Source: CAZAEL01 sp964484135 (lineage in GTDB: Bacteria > Elusimicrobiota > Elusimicrobia > FEN-1173). Taken from it: a stretch of DNA of 64,000 nt. Numbering within the stretch: position 1 is the first letter of the stretch; every line of letters starts with the position of its first letter. Position numbers and translations under genes: made by a program. The notes below the pieces were generated by a model. It saw only the letters and a list, made by a program, of their open reading frames with translations. It had not been told where the DNA came from and did no database searches. Where the stretch lies: contig CAZAEL010000004.1 of the NCBI GenBank assembly GCA_964484135.1, positions 25,859-89,858 of the forward strand. Direction: 5' to 3'. Positions 11,923-20,912 of the stretch are shown piece by piece.

Positions 11923-12453
11923 ATGCGCGGCGTCATCAAGTGCTCCGCCTGCGGCTTCGACAACCCCGACACCGAGGACCGGTGCCGGCAATGCCTCCAC
12001 TCCCTGATGCAGCGCGAGGCGCCCCGCCCCGATGACGACGCGACGGGCGCCCTCCTGGGCCGGCCCGTGTCCGAGCTCCTCACCGGGCTGGACCTCCTCG
12101 TCTGCAGCCCCTCCGACACCGTGGAAAAAGTTCTCGGAATTTTCCAAAAATTCAAAAAGAACTGCGTGCTGGTGTACGACAAGAAAAAACTCGTGGGGAT
12201 CCTGAGCAACCGGGACATCCTCCTGCGGGTGGCGGGCCTCCACAAGGACCTGTCGAAAGTGTCCGTGGAACAGGTCATGACCAAGAACCCGGGCTATGTC
12301 CGGCCCGAAGATCCCATCGCCTTCGCCGTGAACAAGATGTCCATGGGGGGATACCGGCACGTGCCCGTGCTCAGGCGGGACGGCACGCCGGTCAGCATCC
12401 TCCTCATCAAGGACGTCCTGCGGTACCTGTCCCAGAGCAAAAAATCCTACTAA
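11923..12453 (+). CDS. Zinc-ribbon plus CBS-pair protein
   Basis: 176 residues. The N-terminus has a four-Cys zinc ribbon (CSACGFDNPDTEDRCRQC, residues 7-24), followed by two CBS motifs (about 50-105 and 110-170; VGILSNRDILLRV, QVMTKNPGYVRPEDPIAF, VSILLIKDVLRYL). It is probably an adenine-nucleotide-sensing regulator or adaptor. The zinc ribbon could mediate protein or nucleic-acid contacts. It begins two bases after korB, which ties it functionally to the oxidoreductase. The CBS protein before korA has no zinc ribbon, so the two are related but not identical in role. Confidence 0.82.
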   Translation: MRGVIKCSACGFDNPDTEDRCRQCLHSLMQREAPRPDDDATGALLGRPVSELLTGLDLLVCSPSDTVEKVLGIFQKFKKNCVLVYDKKKLVGILSNRDILLRVAGLHKDLSKVSVEQVMTKNPGYVRPEDPIAFAVNKMSMGGYRHVPVLRRDGTPVSILLIKDVLRYLSQSKKSY

Positions 12454-12481
12454 CGCCCGGTCGGCGGAAGAGCCAAAAAAC

Positions 12482-13171
12482 ATGCCGACCCACATCCTGC
12501 TCATCCGCCACGGCGAAACCGCCTGGAACCGGGAACAACGCATCCAGGGACAAAAAGACGTCCCCCTCTCCGCCCTGGGGGAAGAGCAGGCCCGCCTGCT
12601 GGGGCGGCGGCTCGGGGAGGTCCCCCTGGCGGCGGCCTACGCCAGCGATTCCCTGCGGGCCCGCCGCACCGCGGAGATCGCCTTGGAGGGCCGCGGCGTC
12701 CCCCTGACCCTGTCCCCCGCGCTGCGCGAGCGGAACTTCGGAAGCTGGGAAGGGCTGCTTTGGACCGAGATCGAGCGGCTTTTCCCCGAAGAGGCCCGGC
12801 GGTTTTTTGAGGACTCCGTCCGTTTCACGGTGGCGGGCGGGGAAACCTGGAACCAAATGCAGTCGCGGGTGTTTCAGGAAGTGGAGCGGATCGCGGCGCG
12901 CCACGCGGGCCGCACCGTGGCCCTTTTCACCCACGGGGGCCCCTGCAAGGCGGCCGTCCTGGCGGCGCTGGGCCTGCCGGCCCTCCAATGGCGTCAATGG
13001 GTGGCGGCCAACGCCTCCCTGCACCGGCTGGTGCGGGAGGAAGCCGCCGACGGCCAGGGCCGCGTCCTCTGGAAGCTGGCCGGGTTCAACGACGTGGCGC
13101 ACCTGGAAGAGGCCCATCAACTGGCCGACCCTTCGGCGCAGACGCTGATCGAAACGGAAAAGGCGGTGTGA
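12482..13171 (+). CDS. Histidine phosphatase family protein (phosphoglycerate mutase-like)
   Basis: 229 residues. The catalytic RHG motif is LIRHGETAWN at residues 7-16; the second basic/His region is FTHGGPCKAAVLAALG. Family members include phosphoglycerate mutase GpmB and alpha-ribazole phosphatase; sequence alone does not separate them. Cytoplasmic. It follows the korAB group by 28 bp and precedes trxB by 6 bp, suggesting the same operon. Confidence 0.88.
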   Translation: MPTHILLIRHGETAWNREQRIQGQKDVPLSALGEEQARLLGRRLGEVPLAAAYASDSLRARRTAEIALEGRGVPLTLSPALRERNFGSWEGLLWTEIERLFPEEARRFFEDSVRFTVAGGETWNQMQSRVFQEVERIAARHAGRTVALFTHGGPCKAAVLAALGLPALQWRQWVAANASLHRLVREEAADGQGRVLWKLAGFNDVAHLEEAHQLADPSAQTLIETEKAV

Positions 13172-13177
13172 CCCTTT

Positions 13178-14116
13178 ATGGAAATCCGTAACGTGCTCAT
13201 CATCGGCTCAGGCCCCGCCGGGTACACGGCGGCGCTGTACAACGCCCGCGCCAACCTCAAACCCCTGGTGCTGGGCGGCTTCATCAAGGGCGGCCAGTCC
13301 GGCGGCCAGCTCATGACCACCACGGAGGTGGAGAACTTCCCCGGCTTCCCGGAGGGCATCCAGGGGCCGGAGCTCATGACGCGGATCCGCGAGCAGGCGG
13401 TCCGCTTCGGCGCCGAGGTCCTGGACAAGGACGTGGAACGCGTGGACTTCTCCAAAAGGCCCTTCACGGTCTGGACCGACGAGGCCGAGTACCGCGCCAA
13501 GACCGTGATCATCGCCACCGGCGCCACGGCCCGGCGGCTGAAGACCGACGCGGAGAACCGCTTCTGGAACAAGGGCGTCTCGGCCTGCGCCACCTGCGAC
13601 GGCTCCCTGCCCATCTTCCGCAACAAGCCCATCGCCGTGATCGGCGGCGGGGACACGGCCATGGAGGAGTCGCTGTATCTGACGCGCTTCGGCTCCTCCG
13701 TCACGCTCATCCACCGGCGGCCGGAGTTCCGCGCCTCCAAGATCATGCTGGAGCGGGCCCGCAAGAACCCCAAGATTTCCTGGAAGACGCCCTACGTGCT
13801 CGAAGACACCGTGGGGAACGCCCTCCTGGAGGCCGTCAAGGTCAAGAACGTGCAGACCGGCCAAGTCGAGCAGATCCCGGCCAACGGTCTGTTCCTGGCC
13901 ATCGGGCACGAGCCCAACACCGCCGTGTTCAAAGGACAGATCGAGCTGGAGAAGGAAGGATACGTCAAGACCGACGGCCACACCCGCACCAACGTGCCGG
14001 GCGTCTTCGCGGCCGGCGACTGCGTGGACCACGTGTACCGCCAGGCCATCACCGCCGCGGGCATGGGGTGCATGGCGGCGCTCCAGGCGGAACGCTTCCT
14101 GGCCGCCGAGGAATAG
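13178..14116 (+). CDS. trxB: Thioredoxin reductase
   Basis: 312 residues, standard for low-molecular-weight thioredoxin reductases. FAD binding: LIIGSGPAGYTAALYNARA. Redox-active disulfide: CATCDG with Cys137 and Cys140. NADPH binding: VIGGGDTAMEESLYL. C-terminal FAD contact: GVFAAGDCVDHVYRQA. It reduces thioredoxin with NADPH. The thioredoxin itself is not in this window; CcdA encoded at 1.5-2.2 kb would pass electrons from thioredoxin to the periplasm. No convincing ribosome site is seen before the ATG, so it may rely on coupling to the upstream gene. Confidence 0.96.
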   Translation: MEIRNVLIIGSGPAGYTAALYNARANLKPLVLGGFIKGGQSGGQLMTTTEVENFPGFPEGIQGPELMTRIREQAVRFGAEVLDKDVERVDFSKRPFTVWTDEAEYRAKTVIIATGATARRLKTDAENRFWNKGVSACATCDGSLPIFRNKPIAVIGGGDTAMEESLYLTRFGSSVTLIHRRPEFRASKIMLERARKNPKISWKTPYVLEDTVGNALLEAVKVKNVQTGQVEQIPANGLFLAIGHEPNTAVFKGQIELEKEGYVKTDGHTRTNVPGVFAAGDCVDHVYRQAITAAGMGCMAALQAERFLAAEE

Positions 14117-14161
14117 CCGTTCTTCCGCGGCGTGTCGCCCCCGGACGGGCCGCCGCCTGAC

Positions 14162-15511
14162 ATGCCCCGCCCCCGCCTGCTCCTGGTCTCCTCCGGAGCA
14201 AAACCATCCCGTTTCCCGCTGGCGTCCTTCCTCCGCGCCCTCTCGGCCCGTTGGGACCTCACCCTGGCGGCGGACGTCCCGCTGCCCCAAGAACGGCAAA
14301 AAGAATGGGCCTCCGCCGGGACCGCTTTCCTTCCCTCTTCCCCCGGAGACGGCGCCGGTTTCCCGGACCGGGTCAAATCCCTGTTCACCGTCCAGCCGCT
14401 GGAGGCGGTGCTGTTCCTGGACGCCCCGGCCATGGAGCGCCATTTCCAGCCCCTGCGGCACATCGCCGGCGCGGACCAGACCTTCCTCTGCCTCTTTCCT
14501 GATCTGGACCGGCTGCGCGGCCTTCCACGGGGCGCGGAGGGGTTGAAAGCCAAACAGCGGTGGGCCCAACTCCTGAAACAGTGCGACGGAATCTGGACCA
14601 CGACCCCGGCGGACAAAGAATGGGTCCTGTCCCGCCTGGACGGCGGCCTGGCGGTGGAGGTCTTGCCCCGTTTCCGCGACCGGCCGGATTTTTTGCGCGA
14701 ATGGGCCGAACAACGGCTTCGGTCGGCGGCCGAGGAAGTCCGCCGCCTTTCCTCGTACGGCGGGGCCGAAGACCTGGCCAGCCTGATCCTCCTCACCCAC
14801 AACGACGGCCAATATCTGAAAAACTGCCTGGCCAGCGTCCGAAAGCACACCCCCGGTCCCCACGAAATCATCGTGGTGGACAACCACACCACGGACGGCT
14901 CCGACGCTTTTCTGGAAAAAGAGACGGGGATCAAACTGATCCGGAGCCCCAAGAACCTCTTCTTCTCGGGCGGCTGCAACCTGGGGCTCAAGGCGGCCCG
15001 CGGCCGGTACCGGGTGCTGCTCAACGCCGACACCCTGGTCACGCCCGGCTGGCTGGAGCGGCTGATCCGCCGGCTCAAACGGGATCCCACCGTGGGATTG
15101 GCGGGCCCGTACACCAACGCTGCGGCCGGGCCCCAGCGCGTGCCGGCGACCTACAAGTCCGTCAAAGGCCTGGACGCCTTCGCCGAACAATGGGCCAAAC
15201 GACGGCAAGGCGGCCGCTTGGAGGTCCCCCGGCTGGACGGCTTCTGCCTGGCGACCACGCGCGAGGCCCAGGAAACCGTCGGCCTCCTGGACGAACGGTT
15301 CGGCCCCGGGGGGTACGAGGACCACGACTGGTGCCTGCGGTTCCGGCAGGCGGGGTACCGCCTGCTCCTGGTGGAGGACGTCTTCGTGCACCACCACGGC
15401 GGCAAGGGGTACGCGGGGCGCGACCACGACGCCCTGCGGGAGAAAAACCGGCGGCTCTTCGTGGAAAAATGGTGCCAGCGGTCTTTGGAATTCCTGGACG
15501 AGGTGTGGTGA
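14162..15511 (+). CDS. Family 2 glycosyltransferase with extra N-terminal domain
   Basis: About 449 residues from the ATG at 14162; a GTG at 14132 is an alternative start. The C-terminal half (about 205-449) is a GT-A fold of family GT2: ASLILLTHNDGQYLKNCLAS, VVDNHTTDGSDAFLE, the metal-binding segment LLNADTLVTPGW, and the acceptor-side FGPGGYEDHDWCLRFRQAG. The N-terminal 200 residues contain an alpha/beta region of unknown role that might be a degenerate GT-B half. It probably acts in cell-surface polysaccharide or protein glycosylation. It lies 45 bp after trxB and before the ispG promoter. Confidence 0.8.
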   Translation: MPRPRLLLVSSGAKPSRFPLASFLRALSARWDLTLAADVPLPQERQKEWASAGTAFLPSSPGDGAGFPDRVKSLFTVQPLEAVLFLDAPAMERHFQPLRHIAGADQTFLCLFPDLDRLRGLPRGAEGLKAKQRWAQLLKQCDGIWTTTPADKEWVLSRLDGGLAVEVLPRFRDRPDFLREWAEQRLRSAAEEVRRLSSYGGAEDLASLILLTHNDGQYLKNCLASVRKHTPGPHEIIVVDNHTTDGSDAFLEKETGIKLIRSPKNLFFSGGCNLGLKAARGRYRVLLNADTLVTPGWLERLIRRLKRDPTVGLAGPYTNAAAGPQRVPATYKSVKGLDAFAEQWAKRRQGGRLEVPRLDGFCLATTREAQETVGLLDERFGPGGYEDHDWCLRFRQAGYRLLLVEDVFVHHHGGKGYAGRDHDALREKNRRLFVEKWCQRSLEFLDEVW

Positions 15512-15551
15512 GAGCGCCGGACGTCCGCCCGTCGAGGCTTTCCCGGCAAAA

Positions 15552-15560
15552 TGCTATAAT
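15552..15560 (+). promoter_or_regulatory. Extended -10 promoter of ispG, near-leaderless
   Basis: TGCTATAAT is a consensus -10 box with the TGn extension. It ends only 8 bp before the ispG ATG, so the transcript would start at or next to the start codon. No good -35 box is visible, as is common with extended -10 elements. Confidence 0.6.
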
Positions 15561-15568
15561 TTGAAGAT

Positions 15569-17692
15569 ATGAACCCCGTTTCCCCTCCGCTCCCACAGGA
15601 ACGCCTGCCCTTCTGCGAAAGCCTCTTCGCGTACAAGCGCCGCCGGACCCGCGTGGTCATGGTGGGCGACGTGGCCGTGGGCGGCGACAACCCCTTGCGG
15701 CTCCAATCCATGACCACCACGCGGACCTCCGACACCGAGGCCACCGTGGCCCAGGCCGTCCGCCTGGTCCGGGCCGGGTGCGAGATCGTGCGCATCACCG
15801 CGCCCACGGAGCTGGACGCCAGGAACCTCAAGAACATCCGGGCGGGCCTCCTGGCCCAGGGGATCCGGGTCCCGTTGGTGGCGGACATCCATTTCCGGCC
15901 CGAGGCCGCCCTGGAGGCGGCCGAGCACGTGGAGAAAGTCCGCGTCAACCCGGGCAACTTCGCGGACGCCAAGTCCTTCAAGGTCAAGGAGTACACGGAC
16001 CGGGAGTACGACGAGGAGTTGGAAAAGATCGAAGAGCGCTTCACCCCGCTCGTGCTCAAGCTGAAGCGCCTGGGACGGGCTCTCCGCATCGGCACCAACC
16101 ACGGCTCCCTGTCCGACCGCATCATGAACCGGTACGGCGACACGCCGGAGGGCATGGTGGAGTCGGCCCTGGAGTTCGTGCGGATCTGCGAAAAGAACGG
16201 GTACCGCGACGTCATCCTGTCCATGAAGGCCTCCAACCCCAAGGTCATGATCGCGGCGTACCGGCTCCTGGCGGCGCGCATGGCCCGGGAGAACATGGAC
16301 TATCCTTTCCATTTGGGCGTGACCGAGGCAGGCGACGGAGAGGACGGCCGCATCAAGTCCGCCATCGGCATCGGGAGCCTGCTGGAGGACGGCATCGGGG
16401 ACACCATCCGGGTCTCCCTCACGGAGGAGCCGGAGTTCGAGATCCCCGTGGCGAAACGTTTGGCGGAGCGGTTCAACGCGAAGAGCGTTCCACGTTCTAC
16501 GTTCCATGTTCCGAGTCAAAGTCCAAACCGGGACGGATCTAGAACTCGGGACTCGGAACTCGGAACCGCCCTTCAACACACCGAGAACTTCTACCACTAC
16601 GCCCGCCGCGCGACCCGGGAAACGGCCGTCGGCCCCATCCGCCTGGGCGGGGAGCAGACGGTGCGGGTGGTCAACGACGTTTCCCGCCTGGGCCTTTCGC
16701 CGGACCGGCTCCTCGCGGTCCTGGAAAAACAGCTCAAGTCCTCCCAGAACATCCCGCCGGAAATCCTGGCGTGGGACGTGCGCGCGCCGCGGGACGGCGA
16801 GGCCTTCCGGGACTTCCGGGAAGCGCTCCGGCCCCACACCGGGCGGCTGGCGTACCTGGCCCGGGTCGCGGGGCCCTGGGACTTGCACGACGCCCTCTGG
16901 TCCTGGGCCGACGCGGTCTGCCTGACGGTCCCCGCCGGTTTCCGGAACGGCCCCCAGGCCTCCCGGGAAAACGCGCTCCGCGCCGCGGGGCAAAGATCCC
17001 GCGCCGAAAACAAAGCCCTGTGGCTGGAGGCCGAAAGCGCCGAAGCCCTTCTCGCCGCGGCGCAGGGGGCCTCCGCCGAAACGCCCCGCGTGGTGCTTTC
17101 CCTCTCCGGGAGCGACCCCTCGCGGCTGATCCACGAATGGCGGCACGTGGCGTCCCAGGCCCGGGTCAAAGACGGCGGGTTCCCCTTCCACCTCAAGCTT
17201 TCCCCGCCGTCCGACGGCGAAGCCTCCGGGGAAGACTTCCTCCTGCGCGCGTCCACCTTCCTCGGCGCCCTGCTCTGCGACGGGCTGGGAGACTCGGTCC
17301 AGGTGGGCCTGGAACGGGACCTGGAACGGGACCTGTCCCTGGCGTATAACATCCTGCAAGGGGCCGGCGTGCGCATCACCAAGACCGAGTACGTGTCCTG
17401 CCCCTCCTGCGGGCGCACGCTGTTCGACCTGCAAAGCACCACGGAACGCATCAAATCCAAGACGAACCACTTGAAAAATGTCAAAATCGCCATCATGGGC
17501 TGCATCGTGAACGGGCCGGGCGAGATGGCGGACGCGGATTTCGGGTACGTGGGCGGCGGGCCGGGAAAGATCAACCTGTACGTGGGCAAGACCTGCGTGG
17601 AAAAGGGCATCCCCACGGACCTGGCGGACGAAAAGCTCATCGCCCTCATCAAACAACACGGAAAGTGGGTGGATCCCCCTGTCAATGCCTGA
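15569..17692 (+). CDS. ispG: 4-hydroxy-3-methylbut-2-enyl diphosphate synthase, long type
   Basis: 707 residues. It catalyses the penultimate step of the MEP isoprenoid pathway using a [4Fe-4S] cluster. The N-terminal TIM barrel starts near VGDVAVGGDNPLRLQSMTTT. The reductase domain at the end has SCPSCGRTLFDL and MGCIVNGPGEMADADFG, giving the three cluster Cys. The length matches the plant/Chlamydia/Bacteroidetes type with an extra domain (about residues 340-600), not the ~370-residue E. coli type. Residues around 306-335 (SVPRSTFHVPSQ to RDSELGTA) are encoded by a palindromic repeat inserted in frame. The stop overlaps the next gene by 8 bp. Confidence 0.95.
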   Translation: MNPVSPPLPQERLPFCESLFAYKRRRTRVVMVGDVAVGGDNPLRLQSMTTTRTSDTEATVAQAVRLVRAGCEIVRITAPTELDARNLKNIRAGLLAQGIRVPLVADIHFRPEAALEAAEHVEKVRVNPGNFADAKSFKVKEYTDREYDEELEKIEERFTPLVLKLKRLGRALRIGTNHGSLSDRIMNRYGDTPEGMVESALEFVRICEKNGYRDVILSMKASNPKVMIAAYRLLAARMARENMDYPFHLGVTEAGDGEDGRIKSAIGIGSLLEDGIGDTIRVSLTEEPEFEIPVAKRLAERFNAKSVPRSTFHVPSQSPNRDGSRTRDSELGTALQHTENFYHYARRATRETAVGPIRLGGEQTVRVVNDVSRLGLSPDRLLAVLEKQLKSSQNIPPEILAWDVRAPRDGEAFRDFREALRPHTGRLAYLARVAGPWDLHDALWSWADAVCLTVPAGFRNGPQASRENALRAAGQRSRAENKALWLEAESAEALLAAAQGASAETPRVVLSLSGSDPSRLIHEWRHVASQARVKDGGFPFHLKLSPPSDGEASGEDFLLRASTFLGALLCDGLGDSVQVGLERDLERDLSLAYNILQGAGVRITKTEYVSCPSCGRTLFDLQSTTERIKSKTNHLKNVKIAIMGCIVNGPGEMADADFGYVGGGPGKINLYVGKTCVEKGIPTDLADEKLIALIKQHGKWVDPPVNA
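16487..16566. repeat. Palindromic repeat with 7-nt units, inserted in frame in ispG
   Basis: The left arm 16487-16515 is four units of GTTCCNN type. The right arm 16541-16566 is the inverse (units like ACTCGGA). The reverse complement of the right arm aligns unit by unit with the left arm. The element is open in the ispG frame and encodes a hydrophilic, Ser/Arg-rich stretch. It is the same design as the repeat at 5121-5216. Confidence 0.85.
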
Positions 17693-18833
17693 GACGACCA
17701 ACTTCCTGAGCGCCAACCGGCAGCTCCTGTTCCGCCTTTTCTTCTTCGGCGTCTTCCTGTATTTGCTCTATCAGTTCAGCCGGATCTTCTCGCCCTTCGT
17801 GACGCCGCTCCTGGCCGCCACCACCCTGGCGCTCATCTTCTCCCCCATCCACGCCGGCATCCAGAAAAGGCTGAAGGAGCGGGCCAACCTGGCCGCGGCC
17901 CTGAGCACGGTCCTCATCCTCGTGATCGTGATCCTGCCCGTGATCCTGCTGGCCTGGCTGCTCATCAAGGAATCCGCCGTGGTCTATCCCTGGGCCCAGC
18001 AGTGGATGCAGTCCCTCAAGGACAACCCGGAAGGGTCCCTGGGCGCCAACCTGCCGCCCTCGGCGCGGCTGGTGTGGGACAAGCTCGACCGGTTCTTCTC
18101 CGCCTGGCAGATCGACCCGCAGGAAATCTTCCTCAAGAACCTGGACCAGATCGGCAAGAAAATCTCCGCCTTCGGCACCCGGGTCGTCCGGAACACCTTC
18201 TTCCTGGTGTTCGACGTCATGGTGACGGCCTTCGCCCTGTTCTTCTTCTTCCGGGACGGCGCCAAGACCATGCGCAAGGTGATGGACCTGGTCCCCATGG
18301 AGCGTTCCCACAAAGACCTGGTCCTTGCCCGCCTCAACAAGACATTGTCCGCCGTGGTGCGGGGCGTGTTCATCACCGCGTCGGTCCAGGGCCTTTTGGC
18401 CGGGATCGGGTTCGCCGTGGCGGGCGTGCGGTTTTCCGTCCTGCTCGGTTTCGCGACCGCGTTCCTGGCCTTGATCCCCTTCGTGGGCGCCACCTCGGTC
18501 TGGCTGCCGGTCAGCCTCTACCTCTTCTTCCTGAAGGGCGCCGCGGTCAAGGGGGTCCTGCTCTTCCTCTGGGGCGCCCTGGTGGTGAGCCTGGCGGACA
18601 ACTTCCTGCGGCCCATCCTGATCGGGGAACAGGCCAAGCTTCCGGTCTTCCTGCTTTTCTTCGGCATCCTGGGTGGGCTCCAGGTGTACGGCTTCATCGG
18701 CATCCTCATGGGCCCGCTCATGATCGCGTCGGTCCTCGCCTTCGCCAAGATCTACCGGGAACAGTTCCAGCAAAAGCCTCCCCCGGCGAAAAACGGCGCG
18801 CCCCCGCCGGCGCCGGTCCCCCCGCCCGTCTGA
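17685..18833 (+). CDS. AI-2E family transporter (PerM/YdiK-like membrane protein)
   Basis: 382 residues with about seven to eight membrane segments. Hydrophobic blocks include LLFRLFFFGVFLYLLYQF, STVLILVIVILPVILLAWLL and LLFLWGALVVSLADNFLRP. The family motif region GLLAGIGFAVAGVRFSVLLG then FVGATSVWLPV is present. Known members export autoinducer-2, polyamines or ions; the substrate here is unknown. The C-terminus is a Pro-rich cytoplasmic tail (PPPAKNGAPPPAPVPPPV). The ATG lies inside ispG, overlapping by 8 bp, so the gene is translationally linked. Confidence 0.87.
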   Translation: MPETTNFLSANRQLLFRLFFFGVFLYLLYQFSRIFSPFVTPLLAATTLALIFSPIHAGIQKRLKERANLAAALSTVLILVIVILPVILLAWLLIKESAVVYPWAQQWMQSLKDNPEGSLGANLPPSARLVWDKLDRFFSAWQIDPQEIFLKNLDQIGKKISAFGTRVVRNTFFLVFDVMVTAFALFFFFRDGAKTMRKVMDLVPMERSHKDLVLARLNKTLSAVVRGVFITASVQGLLAGIGFAVAGVRFSVLLGFATAFLALIPFVGATSVWLPVSLYLFFLKGAAVKGVLLFLWGALVVSLADNFLRPILIGEQAKLPVFLLFFGILGGLQVYGFIGILMGPLMIASVLAFAKIYREQFQQKPPPAKNGAPPPAPVPPPV

Positions 18834-19690
18834 AACCCCCGGCCCCTTTCCAGACCCTTTCCTCGCGCAGGCATCCCGAGGCGCAGCGGCTGCGGGATGT
18901 CCGGGACGGACGGGACAAGTCGCGCCTTTTCATCGAAGGGCTGAAGCTGGCGGAGGAGGCCCTTTCCAGCGGAGCGGCGGTCCGGCAATTTTTCTTTGCC
19001 CGCTCCCTGGAGACGTCCGCGGCCGGAGCCGCCCTCCTGCGGAGCCTCGGCGACCTCGGCGTCCCCGGTTTCGTCCTGGACGACCAGGTCATGGGTTTCG
19101 TGTCGGACCTGGAGACCCCGCCGGGGCTGATCCTCCTGGCGGACCGGCCGGCCCGGGATTTCGCGGCCTTGCTGCGGGCGCGGCCCGATCCCCTCTTCGT
19201 GGCGTTGGACGCCCTTCAGCTCCCCAGCAACGTGGGCGCGGTGGTGCGGACCGCGGAGGCGGCGGGCGCCCACGGCGTGTTCCAGGCGCCGGGCGGCGCG
19301 GACCCCCTGGGTCCCAAGGCGCTCCGCGCCTCCGCGGGCAGCGCCTTCCGCCTGCCGGTCCTGACCGGAAAGCCCTTTGCGGAAATGGCGGAGGAGATGG
19401 CCGGAGCGGGGTTGCGGTGCGTCCTGGCGGACCCCAGGGGAGACATCCTCCACACGGAATGGGACTGGCGGCCGGGGACCGCCCTGTTCCTGGGCGCGGA
19501 AGCGCGGGGGACCTCCTCCCTGGAACAACGCCGGCCCGACCTCCCCCGCGTGCGCATCCCCCTCCTGGCGCCGGTGGAGTCCCTCAACGTGGCCGTTTGC
19601 GCGGGCGTCCTCCTCTACGAGGCGCAACGGCAGAGGGCCGTCAAAGAAAACCCGAAGGAGCCGAAACGGCGTGGTCGAAACCGGTCTTGA
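18830..19690 (+). CDS. SpoU/TrmH family RNA 2'-O-methyltransferase
   Basis: About 286 residues. The N-terminal substrate-binding domain (RLRDVRDGRDKSRLFIEGLK) is followed by the knotted SPOUT domain with its three motifs: LDALQLPSNVGAVVRTAEAA, ALFLGAEARGTSS and RIPLLAPVESLNVAVCAGV. It probably methylates rRNA or tRNA ribose. No ATG, GTG or TTG exists between the upstream gene's stop and the conserved region. The only start-like codon is CTG at 18830, overlapping the previous stop as CTGA, so the start is uncertain. It is in the operon ispG, AI-2E transporter, this gene, NamZ-like gene. Confidence 0.82.
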   Translation: MKPPAPFQTLSSRRHPEAQRLRDVRDGRDKSRLFIEGLKLAEEALSSGAAVRQFFFARSLETSAAGAALLRSLGDLGVPGFVLDDQVMGFVSDLETPPGLILLADRPARDFAALLRARPDPLFVALDALQLPSNVGAVVRTAEAAGAHGVFQAPGGADPLGPKALRASAGSAFRLPVLTGKPFAEMAEEMAGAGLRCVLADPRGDILHTEWDWRPGTALFLGAEARGTSSLEQRRPDLPRVRIPLLAPVESLNVAVCAGVLLYEAQRQRAVKENPKEPKRRGRNRS

Positions 19691-20837
19691 CGTTTTCCTG
19701 GGAACCAGGGGCGGGCAGTGGCGCGGCAAGCGGCTGGGCGCCATCCTGCACCAGGCGTCGGTCACGCGCGGCCTGCGGCCCGCGCTGGAGGCGCTGACCC
19801 GCGTCCCCGGCCTCCGGCTCACGGCCCTGTTCGCGCCGGAGCACGGGCTGGCCGGGACCCTCCAGGACCAGATCCCGGTGAGGGAAACGCGCGACCCCTT
19901 CACGGGCCTGACGGTCCACAGCCTGTACGGCCCCCGCCTGTCGCCGGTGGAAACCGCGCTTCAGGACGTGGACGTCCTGCTGTTCGACCTCCAGGACATC
20001 GGGGTGCGGTACTACACCTTCATCTGGACCCTGGCCCTGGCCATGCGGGCCGCGGCCAAGGCCGGGATCCCCCTCGTGGTCCTGGACCGGCCCAACCCCC
20101 TGGGCGGGGTCCTCATGGAAGGGAACGTCTTGGACCCGGCCTTCGCCTCCTTCGTGGGCCTCCACCCCCTGCCGGTCCGCCACGGTATGACCTGCGGCGA
20201 GCTGGCCCTCTATTTCAACCGGACCTTCGGCCTGAACTGCGACGCGCGCGTGGTCAGGATGCGCGGCTGGCGCAGGGCCTTCTGGCACGACCGGACGGGC
20301 CTCCCCTGGGTCCCGCCCTCGCCCAACATGCCGGCCCCGGACACGGCCGCGGTGTACGCGGGGACCTGCCTCGTGGAGGGGACCAACCTGTCCGAAGGGC
20401 GCGGCACCACACGCCCTTTCGAGACCGTGGGGGCCCCCTTCGTCAACCCCCACGTGCTGGCCAGGGAACTCAACGCCCGGCGGCTCCCCGGCGTGGTCTT
20501 CCGCCCCTGCTCGTTCCAGCCCACCTTCCACAAATGGTCCGGCGAAAGCTGCCACGGCGTGTACATCCACGTGACGGACCGGCTCCGCTTCCGCCCCTAT
20601 TTCACGGGGCTGGTCCTGCTGCAGACCGTGAGGCGCCTCCATCCCAGGGACTTCGCCTGGCGCAAGCCGCCCTATGAATACGAAACCCGCAAGATGCCCA
20701 TCGACATCCTCTGCGGGACCGACGCGGTCCGGCACGCGATCGAGGACGGGGCCGACCTCGGGAAGCTGGCGGCAGGCTGGGAGCCCGCGCTCCGCTCTTT
20801 CCGGAAGGCAAGGGCCCCCTTCCTTTTGTACCGCTGA
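19671..20837 (+). CDS. DUF1343 family protein, NamZ-like exo-N-acetylmuramidase
   Basis: About 388 residues, normal for DUF1343. A GTG start at 19671 with GAAGGAG upstream is chosen; it overlaps the methyltransferase gene by 20 bp. Conserved segments are LTALFAPEHGLAGTLQDQ, DVLLFDLQDIGVRYYTFIW, VVLDRPNPLGG and LVEGTNLSEGRGTTRPFE. The characterised Bacillus NamZ releases terminal N-acetylmuramic acid from wall fragments, so a wall-recycling role is likely and would match the peptidase and epimerase at 0-1.4 kb. No signal peptide is seen in this start choice, which leaves its location open. Confidence 0.85.
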   Translation: MVETGLDVFLGTRGGQWRGKRLGAILHQASVTRGLRPALEALTRVPGLRLTALFAPEHGLAGTLQDQIPVRETRDPFTGLTVHSLYGPRLSPVETALQDVDVLLFDLQDIGVRYYTFIWTLALAMRAAAKAGIPLVVLDRPNPLGGVLMEGNVLDPAFASFVGLHPLPVRHGMTCGELALYFNRTFGLNCDARVVRMRGWRRAFWHDRTGLPWVPPSPNMPAPDTAAVYAGTCLVEGTNLSEGRGTTRPFETVGAPFVNPHVLARELNARRLPGVVFRPCSFQPTFHKWSGESCHGVYIHVTDRLRFRPYFTGLVLLQTVRRLHPRDFAWRKPPYEYETRKMPIDILCGTDAVRHAIEDGADLGKLAAGWEPALRSFRKARAPFLLYR

Positions 20838-20840
20838 CGC

Positions 20841-20869
20841 TTCGACCCCCCTCCCCGGTTTTGTATAAT
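20841..20869 (+). promoter_or_regulatory. Candidate promoter of the ANTAR regulator gene
   Basis: A perfect TATAAT at 20864-20869 with a weak -35 (TTCGAC) 17 bp upstream. The leader to the ATG at 20913 is about 37 nt and shows no hairpin of the ANTAR-target type, so the regulator gene does not seem to control itself through attenuation. Confidence 0.5.
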
Positions 20870-20912
20870 CGTTGTCCTAAGGGCTTCCCCCAAAACAAGG
20901 AGATTCCATCCC

